A stretch of DNA of 64,000 nt from Pseudomonas paraeruginosa PA7. GTDB taxonomy: Bacteria; Pseudomonadota; Gammaproteobacteria; Pseudomonadales; Pseudomonadaceae. Every line of letters begins with the position of its first letter. The first letter of the stretch is position 1. Positions 1-8,199 of this stretch are shown here, piece by piece. The notes under the pieces were generated by a model. That model made no database searches and was not told the DNA's origin. It saw only the letters and a list, made by a program, of their open reading frames with translations. The stretch lies in NCBI RefSeq assembly GCF_000017205.1, contig NC_009656.1:496001-560000 (forward strand), in the 5' to 3' direction. Made by a program: the position numbers and the translations under genes.

Positions 1-287
1 TCCTCGCTGACGCGGCGGAATTCCAGGGGAATGACCTTGCCGGTCAGGTCCCTGGCCGAGCCGGTCACGCTGGCCTCCACCGGCTTGCCTTTCTCCATCG
101 GCACCACGTTGATCACGCCCTGCGCCTTGCTGCGCACCAGGCCGACCGCGCTGGCCACGTTGGGCTGGAGGAAGCTGGAGTTGAACACGTTGTAGTGGAC
201 GTCCAGGTCGCCGAAGCGCTGCACCTGCTCGGCGAGGACCGGCAGGCTCAGGCAGAGGCCGAGGACGAAAGCGGTGAAGCGGCGCAT
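1..287 (-). CDS. DUF4426 exported protein, N-terminal part
   Basis: Only the first 95 or so codons are inside the window; the gene runs off the left edge. It starts at an ATG (287-285) preceded by an AGGAG ribosome site. Residues 1-20 form a signal peptide (MRR, then a hydrophobic core ending VLA) and the mature chain begins EQVQRFGDLDVHYN, which I recognise as the DUF4426 family of small periplasmic Pseudomonas proteins. The function is not known. It lies 129 bases downstream of metW in the same direction. By gene order it matches PAO1 PA0388. Family confidence is good; no role is proposed. Confidence 0.8.
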   Translation of the reverse strand, partial: MRRFTAFVLGLCLSLPVLAEQVQRFGDLDVHYNVFNSSFLQPNVASAVGLVRSKAQGVINVVPMEKGKPVEASVTGSARDLTGKVIPLEFRRVSE

Positions 288-416
288 GTGGTTCTCCTGA
301 AAGGTGGCATGGAGGTTGTCCATGGTCTGCTGCCGGCGGCCTTGGCCGGCTTCGGCAGCGCTCTCCCGAGGACGAGCGGAGGGGCGCCCGGCCCTGGCCC
401 GCAGCCCGGCGCGTTC

Positions 417-1037
417 CTAGACGGCGAGGCTGCGGGTCTGTACTCCGGGCCCGGTGACCCGGTAGATACCGATCTCTCCCAATAGATTAGGCCACAGCCG
501 GCTGGCCCAGCCATGCCGGTGGTCACGGTCCACGGCGAGGCGGTCGAGCACGCGCATGCGCAACTGGCGGCACAGGCGCTCGAAGTCCTGGAAGGTGCAG
601 AAATGGATGTTCGGCGTGTTGTACCAGGTATACGGCAGGAACTCGGAGACCGGCATCCGCCCGTTGCGCGCCAGGTACCAGCGGCAGCGCCAGTGGCCGA
701 AGTTGGGGAAGGTGATGATGCAGGTCTTGCCGACCCGCAGCATCTCTTCGAGGATCTTGTCCGGGTAGTGCACGGCCTGTAGCGCCTGGGTCATCACCAC
801 CACGTCGAAGCTGTCGCTGGCGAAGTTGCCCAGGCCCTTGTCGAGGTCCTGCTCGATCACGTTCACCCCGTTTTCGATGCAACGGGCGATGTTGTCGGGG
901 TCGATCTCCAGGCCGTAGCCGCTGACCTGCTTGTGGTCGCGCAGCCAGGCCAGGAGTTCGCCGTCGCCGCAGCCGAGGTCGAGGACGCGGCTGCCGGCGG
1001 GAATCCATTCCTGGATGATTTCGAGATCGGCGCGCAT
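417..1037 (-). CDS. metW: MetW, methyltransferase-fold partner of MetX
   Basis: A 206-residue class I SAM-dependent methyltransferase-fold protein of the MetW family. The SAM loop VLDLGCGDGELL lies at residues 18-29, and the family's EQDLDKGLG and FPNFGHW segments are present. MetW is nearly always encoded next to MetX and is needed for methionine synthesis; its reaction is not settled, and it is thought to act with the acyltransferase. The ATG at 1037 lies 7 bases after the metX stop, so the two genes are co-transcribed and probably translationally coupled. Length is normal for the family. Confidence 0.95.
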   Translation of the reverse strand: MRADLEIIQEWIPAGSRVLDLGCGDGELLAWLRDHKQVSGYGLEIDPDNIARCIENGVNVIEQDLDKGLGNFASDSFDVVVMTQALQAVHYPDKILEEMLRVGKTCIITFPNFGHWRCRWYLARNGRMPVSEFLPYTWYNTPNIHFCTFQDFERLCRQLRMRVLDRLAVDRDHRHGWASRLWPNLLGEIGIYRVTGPGVQTRSLAV

Positions 1038-1044
1038 CGGATCC

Positions 1045-2184
1045 TCACACGCTGATGCGGTTCATGTAACCGCTGAAGGCTTGCAGGTACCGGGGGATCG
1101 GCATGAGGAAGGCGTCGTGGCCTTGCGGGGCGTCGATCTCCAGGTAGCTGACGTTCTTTTTCGCCGCGATCAGGGCGTCGACGATTTCCCGCGAGCGGGC
1201 CGGCGAGAAACGCCAGTCGGTGGTGAAGGACATCAGGCAGAAGTCCGCCTCGACGCCCTCCAGGGTGCGCACCAGGTCGTCGCCGTGGGCGGCGGCGGGG
1301 TCGAAGTAGTCCAGCGCCTTGGTCATCAAAAGGTAGGTATTGGCATCGAAGCGCGTGGAGAACTCCTCGCCCTGGTAGCGCAGGTAGCTCTCGACCTGGA
1401 ACTCGACGCTGTGCAGGTCGTAGTTGAGCTTCTCGGTCTTCAGTACGCGGCCGAACTTGGCGCCCATGGCGTCGTCGGACAGGTAGGTGATATGGCCGAC
1501 CATCCGCGCCAGCTTGAGGCCACGCTTGGGAATCACGCCCTGTTCCTGGAAGTAGCCGCCGAGGAACTCCGGGTCGGAAAGAATCGCCTGCCGGGCGACT
1601 TCGTTGAAGGCGATGTTCTGCGCCGACAGCTTCGGCGCGCTGGCGATGCACAGGCAGTGACGGACGCGCTCGGGATAGCTGATGGTCCATTGCAGCGCCT
1701 GCATGCCGCCGAGGCTGCCGCCGACCACCGCGGCCCACTGGCGGATGCCGAGGCGGTCTGCCAGGCGCGCCTGGCTGTGCACCCAGTCCTCCACCGTGAC
1801 CATCGGGAAGTCCGCGCCGTAGACCTTGCCGGTCGCCGGATTGATGCTGGCGGGGCCGCTGGATCCGTTGCAACCGCCGAGGTTGTTGAGGGCGACGACG
1901 AAGAACCTGCGGGTGTCGATCGGCTTGCCCGGACCGATGCAACTGTCCCACCAGCCCGGCTTGCGATCTTCGGCGCTGTGGTAGCCGGCGGCGTGGTGGT
2001 GGCCGGAGAGGGCGTGGCAGATCAGCACCGCGTTGCTCTGCGTGGCGTTCAGCTCGCCGTAGGTTTCGATCACCAGGTCGTACTCGGCCAGGGACTTGCC
2101 GCTGGTCAGCTCGAGCGGTTCGTTGAAGTGCAGCGTCTGGGGGGAGACCAGACCGACGGAGTCGTCGGGGAAGACTGTGGGCAT
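1045..2184 (-). CDS. metX: Homoserine O-acyltransferase (succinyltransferase in Pseudomonas)
   Basis: A 379-residue alpha/beta-hydrolase acyltransferase that activates homoserine for direct sulfhydrylation in methionine synthesis. The nucleophile elbow GGSLGGMQ places the catalytic Ser at 157; Asp323 (in TTDWRFSP) and His356 (in PQGHDAF) complete the triad. Although its fold is that of MetX 'acetyltransferases', pseudomonad enzymes are reported to use succinyl-CoA; that is family knowledge and not something I can read here. It is the first gene of metX-metW. The 89 bases before its start separate it from the upstream GTPase gene and must hold any promoter, but I see no clear element there. 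Confidence 0.96.
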   Translation of the reverse strand: MPTVFPDDSVGLVSPQTLHFNEPLELTSGKSLAEYDLVIETYGELNATQSNAVLICHALSGHHHAAGYHSAEDRKPGWWDSCIGPGKPIDTRRFFVVALNNLGGCNGSSGPASINPATGKVYGADFPMVTVEDWVHSQARLADRLGIRQWAAVVGGSLGGMQALQWTISYPERVRHCLCIASAPKLSAQNIAFNEVARQAILSDPEFLGGYFQEQGVIPKRGLKLARMVGHITYLSDDAMGAKFGRVLKTEKLNYDLHSVEFQVESYLRYQGEEFSTRFDANTYLLMTKALDYFDPAAAHGDDLVRTLEGVEADFCLMSFTTDWRFSPARSREIVDALIAAKKNVSYLEIDAPQGHDAFLMPIPRYLQAFSGYMNRISV

Positions 2185-2273
2185 CGACCCTGCTCTCGAA
2201 CAAAGGAGGGCGCCAGTCTAAAGAGCGTCGCCCCCAGCGGCAAGCGCGCAGGCGCGCGGCGCGGGAGCGGGGT

Positions 2274-4241
2274 TCAGGCGCGCTGCGAGCCGGGCAGGTT
2301 GACCACCTTGGCCTGGCGCTGCAGGGGCGAGGGCCGGCGCAACTGGCGGAGGATGTCGCCGGCTTCGCGCATCTGTTCCTGCAGTTCCTCGGCGAACCCG
2401 GCGAAGGCCTGGCTGCGCTGGCGCACCTGCTGGGTTTCCTGGGCCAGGCCCTTGAGGCGGAGCATGTGGCTTTCGAGCAACTGCTTGTTCTCCAGGGTGT
2501 GCTGCATCAGCGGCAGCAGCGCGTCGCCGGCCCAGCGCTCGGTTTCCTCGCGCAGGCGCTGGTACAGGCCGACCACTTCCTGCACCAGGGTGGCGAAGAA
2601 GCGCCGGGTCAGCAGGCGCTGCTCGGTGAGCACGGTCTTCAGTTGCAGGCGGAACTGGTCGCCCTTCTTCTTCAGCTGCAACAGTTCGTGCTGGTAGCGC
2701 TGGACCCGCAGCTGCGGCGCGTCGAGGGCGTAGAGCGGGTTCTCCTCGTTGTGCCGGCGGTAGATGGCGGCGACCATGCGGTTGGCCATGCCGGCCTCGT
2801 GCTCGAGGTTGTCGAGGTCGTGTTCCACCGCGCGGAAGAACGCCAGGATCGCCTGGTTGATGCCGACCGTGGTCAGGCTGCCGTTGAGGTTGCGCCGCAC
2901 CTTCTGCAGGTGCTGTTCCATGCGCTCGCTGCGGATCGTCTCGCGCAGCGTCGCACCCTGGTGCTGCAACAGGCGCTGGTTGGTCTTCAGGTTGAGCAGG
3001 CGGCGGTGGTGGCGGCCGTGGTCGTCCTTGGTCTTCGCGGTCAGTTCGAACAGCAGCTGGCCGCTGTCGCGTTGCTTGTCGTCGAGCAGCGCGCGCTGTT
3101 CCTCGACCTTTTCCAGGCGCAGGCGCAGCAGGTGCTGGCTGTTGTGCAGCAGGCCGAGGACCTGGCCGAGCACGGCGTTCTCCAGCAGCGCCTCCTTCTG
3201 CGCGACGATGCGCTCGCAGAGCAGCGCTTCCAGGCGGTCCAGGCGGCTGCGCTCGAGCAGCGCCGGTTCGCCGCGGACCTTGGCCAGCAGCGCCTGCTTC
3301 GCCGACAGCGGCAGCACGTCGCCGCGCTGCAGGCCGAGCTGGCGGGCGGTGCCGTCCTGGATCAGGCGGATGGCGTTCTGTACGAAGCGCTCGCCGGAGA
3401 GATCGTCCCAGAGCACGTCGATCTTGTTCAGCACGGCGAACAGGCTGCTGTGGCCGTCCTCGCGCAGTGGCTGGATGTATTTCTGCCAGATTTCCATGTC
3501 CGAGGCGGTGACGCCGGCGTCGGCGGAGAGCAGGAACAGGATCGCCTGGGCGTTGGGCAGCATCGACAGGGTCAGCTCCGGCTCGCTGCCGAGGGCGTTC
3601 AGGCCAGGGGTGTCGAGGATCCGCAGGCCCTGGCGCAGCAGCGGGTGGTCGAAGTTGACCAGGGCGTGGCGCCAGGCCGGGACGCGCACCTGGTCGGGCT
3701 CGTCGGCGGCTTCCAGGGCGTCCGGATGGAAGCCGAGCTGGATCGCCTGTTCCACCGGCAGCGCCTTGGTCTTGGCGACCTGGGCGAAGGCCTGGGCCAT
3801 GCCCTCCGGGTCGCTGGTGTCCAGCGGAATGTTCACCCAGTGCCGTGGCACGCGCTTGAACTGGGCGACGCTGGCGTCGGCCAGGCGCGTCTCGATCGGC
3901 AGCAGGCGGATATAGCTGCGCTCGGCGCGCGGATCGTGGAACAGCTCGGTCGGGCACATGGTGGTGCGCCCGGCGTGGGACGGCAGCATGCGCTGGCCGT
4001 AGCCGGCGAAGAACAGGCTGTTGATCAGTTCGGTCTTGCCACGCGAGAACTCACCGACGAAGGCCAGGGTGATGTGGTCCGCGCGCAACTGGCGCAAGGC
4101 GCGCTCGAGCTTGGCCTCGACCGCCGGGCTGTTCAGCCGGCTGCGCTCCAGCCAGCCGCGATAGCGGGTGATCTCCCGCATCAGCTCGCGCTTCCAGGCG
4201 ACGTAGGCGTCGATTTGATGGCTGAGTCTTTCCATGCTCAT
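2274..4241 (-). CDS. Dynamin-like large GTPase
   Basis: A 655-residue protein with a complete dynamin-type GTPase head: P-loop GEFSRGKT (63-70), a switch-I threonine in RTTMCPTE, G3 DTPGLN (210-215) and G4 NKID (272-275). After about residue 330 it becomes long, charged, Leu/Arg/Gln-rich helices that look like coiled coil, as in bacterial dynamin-like membrane-remodelling proteins. I see no convincing membrane span, so any membrane contact would be peripheral. The start at 4241 is preceded by GGAG with 7-base spacing; an ATG two codons later is a weaker choice. It corresponds to PAO1 PA0391 by order. The cellular role is unknown. Confidence 0.88.
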   Translation of the reverse strand: MSMERLSHQIDAYVAWKRELMREITRYRGWLERSRLNSPAVEAKLERALRQLRADHITLAFVGEFSRGKTELINSLFFAGYGQRMLPSHAGRTTMCPTELFHDPRAERSYIRLLPIETRLADASVAQFKRVPRHWVNIPLDTSDPEGMAQAFAQVAKTKALPVEQAIQLGFHPDALEAADEPDQVRVPAWRHALVNFDHPLLRQGLRILDTPGLNALGSEPELTLSMLPNAQAILFLLSADAGVTASDMEIWQKYIQPLREDGHSSLFAVLNKIDVLWDDLSGERFVQNAIRLIQDGTARQLGLQRGDVLPLSAKQALLAKVRGEPALLERSRLDRLEALLCERIVAQKEALLENAVLGQVLGLLHNSQHLLRLRLEKVEEQRALLDDKQRDSGQLLFELTAKTKDDHGRHHRRLLNLKTNQRLLQHQGATLRETIRSERMEQHLQKVRRNLNGSLTTVGINQAILAFFRAVEHDLDNLEHEAGMANRMVAAIYRRHNEENPLYALDAPQLRVQRYQHELLQLKKKGDQFRLQLKTVLTEQRLLTRRFFATLVQEVVGLYQRLREETERWAGDALLPLMQHTLENKQLLESHMLRLKGLAQETQQVRQRSQAFAGFAEELQEQMREAGDILRQLRRPSPLQRQAKVVNLPGSQRA

Positions 4242-4348
4242 CCAGGGGCTCCAGGGCGCGGGACCGGCGGGGGAAGGATGGCGTGGATTATGCGGGGGCG
4301 CGGAGGAGCGTCAATTGGCCTGCTTCACATTCCTGCACGTAAGGTCGG

Positions 4349-4645
4349 TCAAGCGGGTCGAGCGGCGATTCCCAGCTCCTCCGGCAGCCGGGTCGGGCGG
4401 CGGATGCGTACCCGTTTCTGCCGGTTCAGCTCGCCGCTCTCCAGACTGACCAGGCTCTTGGCCACGCCGAAGGCCTTGCCGAGGAAGGCCAGCAGATGGG
4501 CATTGGCCTTGCCTTCCACCGGCGGTGCGGTAAGGCGGATCTTCAGGCGTTCTCCATGCAGCCCGGCGAACTCGTCGCGGCTCGCCTTGGGCTGCAGGTG
4601 GCAATCGAGGAGCAGGTCCTCGCCGTCCCAGCGATAGAAGCTCAG
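4349..4645 (-). CDS. yggU: YggU/DUF167 (UPF0235) small protein with a CTG start
   Basis: A 98-residue protein read from a CTG whose last two bases are the first two of the yggT stop (CTGA overlap). There is no ATG or GTG in this frame between the yggT coding region and this point, so ATG-based callers miss it. The chain holds the DUF167 signature: DCHLQPKASRDEFAG near residue 14, IRLTAPPVEGKANAHLLAFL (36-55), then SLESGELNRQKRVRI. Family proteins are about 95-105 residues with a compact alpha/beta fold and no agreed function. yggT-yggU pairing is common in proteobacteria, which supports the call. Translation probably depends on coupling to yggT. Confidence 0.88.
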   Translation of the reverse strand: MSFYRWDGEDLLLDCHLQPKASRDEFAGLHGERLKIRLTAPPVEGKANAHLLAFLGKAFGVAKSLVSLESGELNRQKRVRIRRPTRLPEELGIAARPA

Positions 4646-5235
4646 AGGAAGATGCTCAGTTGCTGGGGCATGCCGGTCATGGCCGCCAGGTTGTTGATCA
4701 CCAGCATGTCGATCAGCTTCAGCGCGAGGAACGCGAAGATCGGCGAGATATCCAGTCCGCCGAGGTTCGGCAGGAGCTTGCGGAACGGCATCAGCAACGG
4801 CTCGCAGATCTGGTTCACCAGTTGCGCGCCGGGGTTGTAGCTGCCCGGGGCGACCCAGGAAAGGATCACGCTGATGATCAGGGCGAAGAAGAACACCTTC
4901 AGGAACAGCGAGGTGACGGCGATGATCGACCAGATCAGCAGTTGCATGATGAAGCCGCCGACGCCGTAGCCCATCAGCATCAGGATCAGGATCATCAGCA
5001 CCAGCTGGATCAGGATCGCCAGCACCAGCGAGGCCAGGTCGATCCCGCCGAAACCGGGGATGATCCGCCGCAGCGGGTTCAGCAGCGGCTTGGTGGCGCG
5101 CACGATGAACTGGCTGAGGGGGTTGTAGAAGTCCGCGCGGACCAGTTGCAGGATGAAGCGCAGCAGCACGATCAGCAGGTACAGGCTGCCGAGGGTCTGG
5201 AGGATATAGATAGCAGCGGTATTGAGGCCGATCAT
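4642..5235 (-). CDS. yggT: YggT-family integral membrane protein
   Basis: A 197-residue membrane protein with two YGGT repeats. The first covers residues 1-85 (hydrophobic span LYLLIVLLRFILQ, then FYNPLSQFIVRATKPLLNPL and PGFGGIDLASL). The second covers about 110-190 and repeats the plan with PGSYNPGAQLVNQICEPLLMPF and LGGLDISP. Roughly four to six transmembrane segments are expected. The family is linked to osmotic and ion tolerance and to membrane assembly, without a defined activity. It sits between proC (10 bases upstream) and yggU (4-base overlap), a conserved yggS-proC-yggT-yggU order, so these four are one operon. Confidence 0.93.
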   Translation of the reverse strand: MIGLNTAAIYILQTLGSLYLLIVLLRFILQLVRADFYNPLSQFIVRATKPLLNPLRRIIPGFGGIDLASLVLAILIQLVLMILILMLMGYGVGGFIMQLLIWSIIAVTSLFLKVFFFALIISVILSWVAPGSYNPGAQLVNQICEPLLMPFRKLLPNLGGLDISPIFAFLALKLIDMLVINNLAAMTGMPQQLSIFL

Positions 5236-5245
5236 CGACTACTCC

Positions 5246-6067
5246 TTATTGGCCAAGCTGTTCGGCCAGCTCGGCGGAGCGCTGGCTGGCGGCGTTCAGG
5301 GCCTGCTCCACCAGTGCTTCGAAGCCGTTGGCCTGGAAGGATTTGATCGCCGCTTCGGTGGTGCCGTTCGGCGAAGTCACCCGGCGCCGCAGTTCGGCCG
5401 GCCCGGCGTCGCTGGACAGCGCCATCTGCGCCGCGCCGAGGGCGGTCTGCAGGGTCAGGCGCGAGGCCGTCTCGCGGGACAGGCCGAGCTTCTCGCCGGC
5501 GTCGGTCATGGCCTGCATCAGCAGGAAGAAATACGCCGGGCCGCTGCCCGACACCGCGGTCACCGCGTCGATCTGCGCTTCGTCGTCCAGCCACAGGGCG
5601 ATGCCCACCGCGGACAGCAACTGCCCGGCCTGCTCGCGTTGCACGGCGCTGACCTGCGCGTTGGCGTACAGCCCGCTGGCGCCCTGGCGCAGCAGTGCCG
5701 GGGTGTTGGGCATGCAGCGGACCACCGGGCGCGGCTGGCCGAGCCAGGCTTCGAGGCTGGCGCAGGGGATGCCGGCGGCGATGGAGACGATCAGTTGTTC
5801 CGCCTGCAGCGCCGGCGCCAAGGCCTGGCACACGGCCTTCATGGCCTGGGGCTTGACCGCCAGGACCACGACGTCGGCGCCGGTCACCGCCTCGGCGTTG
5901 GACTCGACCACGTCGATGGCGAATTCGCCGGCGATCTTCGCACGCTGTTCGGCGCCCGGATCGCTGGCGCGGATGCGTTCCGCCGGCACGCCCTGGGCGC
6001 GCAGGCCGCCGATCAGGCTGGCGGCCATGTTGCCGGCGCCGATGAACGCTATGCGGGGTGTGCTCAT
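5246..6067 (-). CDS. proC: Pyrroline-5-carboxylate reductase
   Basis: A 273-residue enzyme for the last step of proline synthesis: NAD(P)H-dependent reduction of pyrroline-5-carboxylate. The N-terminal Rossmann motif IAFIGAGNMA lies at residues 6-15, and the P5CR signature around SGSGPAYFF and the C-terminal VTSPNGTT segment are intact. The open frame extends upstream to 6487, but that stretch is the antisense of yggS. The ATG at 6067 gives the family's usual length and N-terminus. Its start is 11 bases after the yggS stop. Soluble cytoplasmic decamers are typical of the family. Confidence 0.97.
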   Translation of the reverse strand: MSTPRIAFIGAGNMAASLIGGLRAQGVPAERIRASDPGAEQRAKIAGEFAIDVVESNAEAVTGADVVVLAVKPQAMKAVCQALAPALQAEQLIVSIAAGIPCASLEAWLGQPRPVVRCMPNTPALLRQGASGLYANAQVSAVQREQAGQLLSAVGIALWLDDEAQIDAVTAVSGSGPAYFFLLMQAMTDAGEKLGLSRETASRLTLQTALGAAQMALSSDAGPAELRRRVTSPNGTTEAAIKSFQANGFEALVEQALNAASQRSAELAEQLGQ

Positions 6068-6078
6068 AGAGGATTCCT

Positions 6079-6771
6079 TCAAGAAGTCGGCGCGCCGTAG
6101 TCGCGCGCGCCGAACAGGGCGGTACCGATGCGGACCCAGGTCGCGCCTTCGGCGATGGCCGCCTCGAGGTCGTCGCTCATGCCCATGGACAGGGTGTCCA
6201 GGCCAAGGTTCAGACCCAGCAGCAGCTCGCGCAGGCGGGCGAACGCGGCGTGTTGCGCGGCGCGTTCGACGGTGGGCTCGGGGATGGCCATCAGGCCACG
6301 CAGTCGGAGGTTGGGCAGGAGTTTCACGGCCTCGGCCAGGGCCGGCAGGTCCTCTGGGGCGCAGCCGGACTTGCTGGCTTCGCCGCTGACGTTGACCTGC
6401 AGGCAGATATTCAGGGGCGGCAGGCCGGCCGGGCGTTGCTCCGACAGGCGCTGCGCGATCTTCAACCGGTCCACCGAGTGCACCCACTGGAAATGCTCGG
6501 CGATGGGGCGGGTCTTGTTCGACTGGATGGGGCCGATGAAGTGCCAGTTCAAGGACAAGTCGGCCAGTTCGGCCTGCTTGCCGAGGGCCTCCTGCAGGTA
6601 GTTCTCGCCGAAGTCGCGGAGGCCGGCCGCGTGCGCCTCGCGCACCGCGGCGGCGGGCTTGGTCTTGCTCACCGCGAGCAGCCCGACCGTGGCCGGATCG
6701 CGCCCCGCAGCTTGCGCTGCCTCACGGATGCGCGCGGCAACCTTTGCAATATTCTCTGCTATCGTGGACAT
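6079..6771 (-). CDS. yggS: YggS/PLPBP pyridoxal-phosphate homeostasis protein
   Basis: A 230-residue fold-type III (alanine-racemase-like barrel) PLP carrier. Lys36 in LLAVSKTKP is the PLP lysine; HFIGPIQSNKT (77-87), LQVNVSGEASKSG (124-136) and SMGMSDDLEAAI (195-206) are the family blocks. YggS proteins have no known catalytic turnover; they buffer PLP and affect amino-acid pools. It is the first gene of yggS-proC-yggT-yggU. The 214 bases between it and divergent pilT hold both sets of control signals; I see no strong promoter there. A longer open frame to 7119 runs into antisense pilT and is rejected. Confidence 0.96.
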   Translation of the reverse strand: MSTIAENIAKVAARIREAAQAAGRDPATVGLLAVSKTKPAAAVREAHAAGLRDFGENYLQEALGKQAELADLSLNWHFIGPIQSNKTRPIAEHFQWVHSVDRLKIAQRLSEQRPAGLPPLNICLQVNVSGEASKSGCAPEDLPALAEAVKLLPNLRLRGLMAIPEPTVERAAQHAAFARLRELLLGLNLGLDTLSMGMSDDLEAAIAEGATWVRIGTALFGARDYGAPTS

Positions 6772-6985
6772 TACCTGCGCCCTATGGAAGTGCGGTCGGC
6801 GTCGGCTCGACGCCCTCGAGACCGCCGGCCCCGATGGCCATCTTCCTGTTCCAGTGTCGAGGTTTCGCCTCCGGCGCAGGACACCACGCGTGTCCTGGAA
6901 GCACCCTGGGTCATCCGGTGTTTTCCTTGTCCGAGACGGCGGCTTTGGCGGCATTCTACCTGCTTGCTTGTAATTGGGGAGTCCC

Positions 6986-8020
6986 ATGGATATTACCGAG
7001 CTGCTCGCCTTCAGTGCCAAACAGGGCGCTTCGGACCTGCATCTCTCCGCCGGCCTGCCGCCCATGATCCGGGTGGATGGCGATGTGCGCCGGATCAACC
7101 TGCCGCCGCTGGAGCACAAGCAGGTGCACGCGCTGATCTACGACATCATGAACGACAAGCAGCGCAAGGATTTCGAGGAATTCCTCGAGACCGACTTCTC
7201 CTTCGAGGTGCCGGGCGTCGCGCGTTTCCGGGTCAACGCCTTCAACCAGAACCGGGGCGCCGGCGCGGTATTCCGGACCATTCCCTCCAAGGTACTGACC
7301 ATGGAGGAGCTTGGCATGGGAGAAGTGTTCAAACGTGTTTCAGACGTGCCGCGCGGGCTGGTGCTGGTCACCGGGCCGACCGGCTCGGGCAAGTCCACCA
7401 CCCTGGCGGCGATGCTCGACTACCTGAACAACACCAAGTACCACCATATCCTCACCATCGAGGACCCGATCGAATTCGTCCACGAGTCGAAGAAATGCCT
7501 GGTCAACCAGCGCGAGGTGCATCGCGACACCCTCGGCTTCAGCGAGGCGCTGCGCTCGGCGCTGCGGGAGGACCCGGACATCATCCTGGTCGGCGAGATG
7601 CGCGACCTGGAGACCATCCGCCTGGCCCTGACCGCGGCGGAGACCGGCCACCTGGTATTCGGCACCCTGCATACCACCTCGGCGGCGAAGACCATCGACC
7701 GGGTGGTCGACGTGTTCCCGGCCGAGGAAAAGGCCATGGTCCGCTCGATGCTCTCCGAGTCGCTGCAATCAGTGATCTCGCAGACCCTGATCAAGAAGAT
7801 CGGCGGCGGCCGGGTGGCGGCCCACGAGATCATGATCGGCACCCCGGCGATCCGCAACCTGATCCGCGAGGACAAGGTCGCGCAGATGTATTCGGCGATC
7901 CAGACCGGCGGCTCGCTGGGCATGCAGACCCTCGACATGTGCCTCAAGGGCCTGGTCGCCAAGGGCCTGATCAGCCGCGAGAACGCCCGCGAGAAGGCGA
8001 AGATCCCGGAAAACTTCTGA
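6986..8020 (+). CDS. pilT: Type IV pilus retraction ATPase PilT
   Basis: A 344-residue hexameric ATPase that powers pilus retraction at the inner-membrane base and hence twitching. Visible parts are an N-terminal PAS-like half, Walker A GPTGSGKST (130-138, Lys136), catalytic Glu163 in the Asp-box EDPIEF, Walker B DIILVGEMRD with Glu204, the His-box around TLHT, and AIRNLIRE (288-295), the retraction-specific motif. The ATG at 6986 follows GGGGAG; an upstream in-frame ATG at 6974 adds four residues and has no ribosome site. pilU follows after 179 bases with its own spacing. Confidence 0.98.
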   Translation: MDITELLAFSAKQGASDLHLSAGLPPMIRVDGDVRRINLPPLEHKQVHALIYDIMNDKQRKDFEEFLETDFSFEVPGVARFRVNAFNQNRGAGAVFRTIPSKVLTMEELGMGEVFKRVSDVPRGLVLVTGPTGSGKSTTLAAMLDYLNNTKYHHILTIEDPIEFVHESKKCLVNQREVHRDTLGFSEALRSALREDPDIILVGEMRDLETIRLALTAAETGHLVFGTLHTTSAAKTIDRVVDVFPAEEKAMVRSMLSESLQSVISQTLIKKIGGGRVAAHEIMIGTPAIRNLIREDKVAQMYSAIQTGGSLGMQTLDMCLKGLVAKGLISRENAREKAKIPENF

Positions 8021-8199
8021 TCCCGGCGCCGTTCCGCCGCGCTTCGCCCGAATCCCGGAACTGCGTCTAGGATTCAAGGACGGGAGAACGGTACCGTAGC
8101 GCATTCCCAGCCAAATCCTTGCCGGCGAGCGCCTCCCCGAGGACGCCCGCCGGCATCCGGTTCGCCGTCGCGGCGCGCCCCTGAGTGAGCGAGAACATC

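Noticed and set aside
4311..4604. A 97-codon minus-strand ORF between the GTPase gene and yggT
   Set aside because: It is an out-of-frame shadow of the yggU gene, which carries the DUF167 signature in the neighbouring frame.
6960..6990. TTGGCG and TGTAAT boxes just before pilT
   Set aside because: The spacing looks promoter-like, but transcription would start about five bases before the ATG and lose the GGGGAG ribosome site.
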